A stretch of 56,062 bases of DNA from Mariniphaga sp. (lineage in GTDB: Bacteria > Bacteroidota > Bacteroidia > Bacteroidales > Prolixibacteraceae): NCBI GenBank assembly GCA_019429205.1, contig JAHYIT010000018.1, forward strand, positions 1 to 56,062, written 5' to 3'. The notes beneath the pieces are model-generated. The model saw only the letters and a program-made list of their open reading frames with translations, had not been told where the DNA came from and ran no database searches. The position numbers and the translations under genes were made by a program. How positions within the stretch are numbered: position 1 is the stretch's first letter; every line of letters begins with the position of its first letter. Shown here one piece after another: positions 52,563 through 56,062 of the stretch.

Positions 52563-53543
52563 ATGATGAAAAGAGTAGCAATTGGTGTGGACATTGGCGG
52601 AACCAATACTGCCATTGGGGTGGTCGATCCTGAAGGAAATGTGATGGTGAAAGATAACATTCCTACCCCCTCGCACGGCGATATTGAACGGTATATTTCT
52701 GATTTGGCTGAAGCGATCAATGAGTTGATGAAGTCAGTTAAACTTTTAAACAAGGATTTGGAATTCCTCGGTATTGGAATTGGCGCTCCCAACGGGAATT
52801 ATTACAGTGGAACCATTGAATATGCACCAAACCTTTCATTCAGGGGAGTGGTTCATCTGGTTGAATTGCTGCGTAACCATTTTCCTAAAATGGAAGCAAT
52901 TGCGTTAACCAACGATGCCAATGCTGCTGCACTTGGTGAAATGATTTACGGTGGCGCCAAAGACATGAGAAATTTTGTCATGTTCACTTTGGGAACTGGT
53001 GTTGGAAGCGGACTAATTGTTAATGGCGATTTGGTTTACGGACACGACGGTTTTGCGGGTGAATGCGGGCACACAACACTTGTTCCCGGCGGACGCAGAT
53101 GCGGTTGCGGATCACTCGGTCATCTTGAAGCATACTGTTCAGCCTCAGGTATGAAACGCACGGCATTTGAACTGCTCGTTCAATATAACACCACCGACAG
53201 TTTGCTGGCAGATAAATCCTACAATGAGCTTGATTCGAAAATGATTTATGAAGCAGCAGTGAAAGGCGATAAAATTGCGTTGGAAGTATTTGAAAAAACA
53301 GGAGCGTGGTTAGGACTTGGGCTTTCTGACACGGTTCATCACCTGAGTCCGGAAGCTGTTTTCCTTTTTGGTGGGCCTACCGCTGCCGGCGATTTTATTT
53401 TCAAGCCAACCAAAGAACACATGGAGAAACACTTGCTGCCCATTTTCAAAGACAAAATCAAAATTCTTCCGTCAAAACTGAAACCGGGCGATGCGGCCAT
53501 AGTCGGCGCCAGCGCTTTGGTTTGGAAAGAACTGGAAAAATAG
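52563..53543 (+). CDS. ROK family sugar kinase (glucokinase-like)
   Basis: A 326-residue ROK protein without a DNA-binding domain, so a kinase. The ATP site is AIGVDIGGTNTAIGVVD. The catalytic-base region is TNDANAAALGE, the phosphate loop is TLGTGVGSGLIVNG and the zinc site is CGHTTLVPGGRRCGCGSLGH. It likely phosphorylates glucose or an N-acetylated hexosamine such as GlcNAc or ManNAc. The amino-sugar operon at the left end of the window could use such a kinase, but the two are 43 kb apart. ATG start 52563. Confidence 0.9.
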   Translation: MMKRVAIGVDIGGTNTAIGVVDPEGNVMVKDNIPTPSHGDIERYISDLAEAINELMKSVKLLNKDLEFLGIGIGAPNGNYYSGTIEYAPNLSFRGVVHLVELLRNHFPKMEAIALTNDANAAALGEMIYGGAKDMRNFVMFTLGTGVGSGLIVNGDLVYGHDGFAGECGHTTLVPGGRRCGCGSLGHLEAYCSASGMKRTAFELLVQYNTTDSLLADKSYNELDSKMIYEAAVKGDKIALEVFEKTGAWLGLGLSDTVHHLSPEAVFLFGGPTAAGDFIFKPTKEHMEKHLLPIFKDKIKILPSKLKPGDAAIVGASALVWKELEK

Positions 53544-53576
53544 AATATTCAGCTAAACTTCGCACGGGATAAAATG

Positions 53577-53656
53577 TGCCAACTAAATTTAGTTGGCAGT
53601 TGGCAAAATTGCAGTTGGCAAGTCCTTTTGCCAACTGCTAATTGCTTATTGCCAAC
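53577..53656. repeat. TGCCAA/TTGGCA palindromic repeat cluster
   Basis: Six copies of TGCCAA or its complement within 80 bases. One palindrome has arms TGCCAACTAAA and TTTAGTTGGCA (53577-53598). Another has arms GCAGTTGGCAA and TTGCCAACTGC (53611-53638). It may be a REP-like element between convergent genes. Confidence 0.7.
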
Positions 53657-53690
53657 TTACATAAATGTATAAATTTATCCCGTTTTTAGT

Positions 53691-53722
53691 ATAAAAACCC
53701 CCGGCTTTTTTCTTTCCGGGGA
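53691..53722 (-). terminator. rho-independent terminator of the wzc gene
   Basis: On the minus strand CCCCGG pairs with CCGGGG around a short A-rich loop and is followed by TTTTT. It lies just beyond the wzc stop. Confidence 0.8.
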
Positions 53723-53736
53723 TATTAAAATCTGAA

Positions 53737-55398
53737 TTATACTTCTTCCGGTTTAAGTCTTTTACGGTTACTGTTTTGATCTTCTTTTTTCTGGCCGTAA
53801 CCGTATCCGTATCCATAGCCGTATCCATAGCCGTAACCATACCCGTATCCACCGCTGAAACTGTAATTCTTTTTGCCCAGTTTAATGTTGTTTACAATTA
53901 TTCCAACGCCTTTTAACTGGTGTTTTGTAACTTCTTCCAAAGCAGTTTTTAGCGCCATTTTATGGGTGAACTTATGGCGGACGACAAACAGGTTTGTGTC
54001 AATAATATCATGAAGATGGAACAAGTCAGCTACATATCCAACAGGAGCCGAGTCAATTACAATCACGTCGTATTTTTCTTTAAGCTCTTCCAGTAATTGA
54101 AGCATTTTGTCATCTGTCAGCATTTCAGCCGGATTTGGAGGAATAGGCCCCGCAGGAATAATTTTTAACCACGGGTGTTTGGTTTTGAAAGTAATTTCAT
54201 CAACGTTCGCCTTACCTATAATATAGTTGACCACACCCAAATCGGAATCCAGGTTGAATTCTTCTTTCAGTTTTGAATTGCGCAGGTCAAGGTCTAATAA
54301 CACCGTTTTTTTACGCATTAAGGCAAAAGAAGAAGCAATATTTATGGCATTGTATGATTTTCCCTCTTTCGGGAAAGTGGAAGTGACCGCAATAACCGGA
54401 TTGGGCTTTCCTTTGGTTATCAGATTTAATTTGGTCCTGATTGCACGGTAAGGTTCACTGGCCGGAGAATTGGGTTTATCCAGCACAAGGGTTCTGCTAT
54501 TGCCTTCCTTTTGGTTTTGAAATACATGGCCAACAATAGGAAAGCTTGTAATCGATTCAATATCATCCTGTGAAACTATTTTGGTATTGAAAAAATCTGA
54601 TAGCATAATACCACCAGCCGGAAGTGCCAGTCCTAACAAAAGTCCAATGGCATAAACCAACATGGTTTTTGGTTCAATAGGTCCGGTCCCAAGCATTTGA
54701 GGCTCTTCAATCATTTGGCTGTCCGGAATGTTCGAAGCTTTGGCAATTTGGGCTTCCGAAAGTTTTTGAAGCAGAAAGGTATAAGTTTCATTGTTTAATT
54801 TGTATTTGCGTTCAATGTTCACATAATTTCTTTCGGTGGCAGGTAGCCGTCTCACCTGTGCCTCAAAACTGCGAATTCGCTGGTTCAGGTTGTTCAAAGC
54901 CATATCCGACTGTGAAATGATGTTGTTTACATTTTCCCGCAACGAATTTTTTACGCTTTCAATTTGCGCATTCAACCTTAAAATGGTTGGGTGTTGGGAG
55001 TTTTGCCTGATGGAAGTCTGGCTCGATTTTTCAGTAATTAATTCATTTAATTGCAGAATCAGGCTGTTCAATAAAGGGTCCTGAATGCCCATGGCAGAAG
55101 GTGCAATCACGGTTTCCAACTCCTGGCTTGCACTGGTGGTAATATATTCTCTCAGGTAATGATAATATTTGTTTTGGGTTTCCAGGGCCACGCGTTCCTT
55201 ATCCAGGTCGCGCATTTGCTCGAGTAACTGCTGCGACTGCATGGAAATATCGAGCACCTGATGTTCGCTCTGGAATGATTCCATCCTGTTTTCCGAAACA
55301 TTAAGTGAATCGGAAATGCTTTCCAGTTGCGAGCTAATAAACTGAATGGTACGGTTGGCATTTTCGTTCTTTTTCTCCAGGTTATCCAGTTGATACAC
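53737..55398 (-). CDS. wzc: Wzc-like tyrosine autokinase, N-terminally truncated
   Basis: A 553-codon frame with the C-terminal two thirds of a Wzc/BY-kinase that controls polysaccharide length and export. It has coiled-coil regions, a second transmembrane helix (MLVYAIGLLLGLALPAGGI), Walker A STFPKEGKSYN, Walker A' VLLDLDLRN, Walker B VIVIDSAPVG, and a Tyr-rich tail. Wzc coding sequence continues upstream without an ATG (the frame reads NVKKGVAFLNKLTE before a GTG at 55396-55398). About 240 residues, including the first transmembrane helix and Wzz domain, are absent. Unless transcribed and initiated in an odd way it is probably inactive. Chromosomal order wza then wzc is normal. Confidence 0.8.
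   Translation of the reverse strand: MYQLDNLEKKNENANRTIQFISSQLESISDSLNVSENRMESFQSEHQVLDISMQSQQLLEQMRDLDKERVALETQNKYYHYLREYITTSASQELETVIAPSAMGIQDPLLNSLILQLNELITEKSSQTSIRQNSQHPTILRLNAQIESVKNSLRENVNNIISQSDMALNNLNQRIRSFEAQVRRLPATERNYVNIERKYKLNNETYTFLLQKLSEAQIAKASNIPDSQMIEEPQMLGTGPIEPKTMLVYAIGLLLGLALPAGGIMLSDFFNTKIVSQDDIESITSFPIVGHVFQNQKEGNSRTLVLDKPNSPASEPYRAIRTKLNLITKGKPNPVIAVTSTFPKEGKSYNAINIASSFALMRKKTVLLDLDLRNSKLKEEFNLDSDLGVVNYIIGKANVDEITFKTKHPWLKIIPAGPIPPNPAEMLTDDKMLQLLEELKEKYDVIVIDSAPVGYVADLFHLHDIIDTNLFVVRHKFTHKMALKTALEEVTKHQLKGVGIIVNNIKLGKKNYSFSGGYGYGYGYGYGYGYGYGYGQKKEDQNSNRKRLKPEEV
53794..53850 (-). repeat. Gly-Tyr hexamer repeat in the wzc tail
   Basis: Nine consecutive GGN-TAY codon pairs encode Gly-Tyr repeats, a microsatellite-like array of six-base units. 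The tyrosines are probable autophosphorylation sites. Slippage by one unit would add or remove a Gly-Tyr pair without a frameshift. Confidence 0.85.
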
Positions 55399-55433
55399 TT
55401 CTGTTAGTTTGTTCAGAAAAGCAACTCCTTTTT

Positions 55434-56024
55434 TTACATTAAAATCTCTGCCACATGTTTCCCTTCCGGCAACTCGCGAATTAATTTTACAGTTTGCCTG
55501 TTGCCGTAATCGGTAATATCACCGGCAGTTCCCAAAGCTTCAAAAATGGTAAGCTGGTTTTTTACCATCAGTTTTTGTCCGGGTTGTTTTACTTCGCCTA
55601 AAACCGTAATATTTCGGTTTACAAGTTTTACGAAAACAGAAGCACTTTCCAGATAAACATCCACTTTTCCCTGAACAATATCTCTTACCTCTGAAACGGT
55701 TTTGTTTTCAACCGGAATATTGCCCAATTGCGGGTAAGAAATATAGCCCATATCGTCCACAAGGTACGTTATTAGTTCAAGACTGTTTGCCGAACTGCCC
55801 ATGTTCCCAACAGAGCCTTGTGTATTAGTCAGGTTCAGAAATGCAGCATTCATCGGATCATCACTAATCACCTGAATAAAAAGCTGATCGTTTGACCGGA
55901 TTCTGTATTCTTCAGGTTTTGGCCCGTTTGAATAGGTGTTGCCGGGTTCAATCCCGTTCAGGTATATTAATTCATTAAGTGGCGTGCTGCAGGAAGCCGC
56001 GAATATTAATATCAATAAAAGCAA
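55434..56024 (-). CDS. wza: Wza-like polysaccharide export lipoprotein, C-terminally truncated
   Basis: A 196-codon frame of an outer-membrane polysaccharide export protein (Poly_export and first SLBB domains) with lipobox FAASC. It ends prematurely at LPEGKHVAEILM-stop, about 65-70 residues short of the usual end, and wzc sequence follows in another frame. No ATG is present: the start at 56024 is TTG and the upstream frame soon meets a stop, so the true start may be non-canonical or damaged. Likely non-functional as drawn; the window edge limits checking. Confidence 0.75.
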   Translation of the reverse strand: MLLLILIFAASCSTPLNELIYLNGIEPGNTYSNGPKPEEYRIRSNDQLFIQVISDDPMNAAFLNLTNTQGSVGNMGSSANSLELITYLVDDMGYISYPQLGNIPVENKTVSEVRDIVQGKVDVYLESASVFVKLVNRNITVLGEVKQPGQKLMVKNQLTIFEALGTAGDITDYGNRQTVKLIRELPEGKHVAEILM

Positions 56025-56062
56025 ACTAACAATACTTCGTTAAAAAATTAAGCGGCAATAGT

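Noticed and set aside
53794-53850. Tandem hexamers as a CRISPR or regulatory array
   Set aside because: They encode the known Tyr-rich tail of a BY-kinase in the correct frame.

Overview
The window is a chromosomal segment of a Bacteroidota, most likely a Marinilabiliales/Prolixibacteraceae-type marine or anaerobic member. The evidence is the Oar-like TonB receptor, BACON/OB-fold surface lipoprotein, a type IX secretion (T9SS) C-terminal tail, arrays of FtsX-type ABC permeases, Bacteroidota -7 promoter elements (TAnnTTTG) and low-to-middling GC. The genus is inference. No tRNA, rRNA, CRISPR array or intact insertion sequence was seen.

Layout. (1) 194-9024, minus strand: a compact six-gene amino-sugar operon. 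It holds a ROK repressor, a NagB/PIG-L fusion, an acyl carrier protein, an ADP-forming acyl-CoA synthetase, canonical NagB and a DUF4954 beta-helix protein, with a candidate palindromic operator upstream. (2) 9229-13488: an exported PHP phosphoesterase, a flavin reductase, a LolA-like exported protein, then a convergent cytochrome c/PQQ-type sugar dehydrogenase beyond a bidirectional terminator. (3) 13585-17611: glycan genes (GT4 glycosyltransferase, FkbM methyltransferase, a flippase with a TTG start) and a DUF3267 zinc-protease-like membrane protein. (4) 17722-38468: a two-component system (histidine kinase plus NtrC-type activator) divergent from a long efflux/FtsX array. The array has a HlyD adaptor, a MacB/LolD-type ATPase and five full-length FtsX/MacB permeases. 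A near-consensus sigma-54 promoter with two 17-bp palindromes upstream links the activator to the array. The array is littered with wreckage: an ABC-2 ATPase that lost its catalytic core, an ABC-2 permease without its periplasmic domain, three permease C-terminal tails, a gutted YoeB-type toxin-antitoxin pair, a PIN toxin-antitoxin pair, and repeat elements enclosing a deleted four-helix-bundle (IVP/Avd-like) gene. (5) 38493-41857: an exported isoaspartyl methyltransferase, then a PadR/PspC envelope-stress operon headed by a small protein with LESWM repeats and an operator-like promoter. (6) 42558-49400: Oar-like TonB receptor, BACON/OB-fold lipoprotein and secreted endonuclease I, a plausible extracellular-DNA or nucleotide scavenging locus. 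(7) 49431-52382, minus strand: a Znu-type metal ABC operon ending in a tiny double zinc ribbon, plus YidD. (8) 52563-53543: a ROK sugar kinase. (9) 53737-56024, minus strand: capsule/exopolysaccharide export genes wza and wzc, apparently fused by a deletion that removed the end of wza and the start of wzc.

The most striking theme is recurrent clean internal deletion: at least five loci (about 22.6, 28.5, 29.0, 34.8 and 55.4 kb) show the two ends of a known family joined with the middle missing. This could be real genome streamlining, repeat-mediated deletion, or assembly collapse; read mapping would decide.
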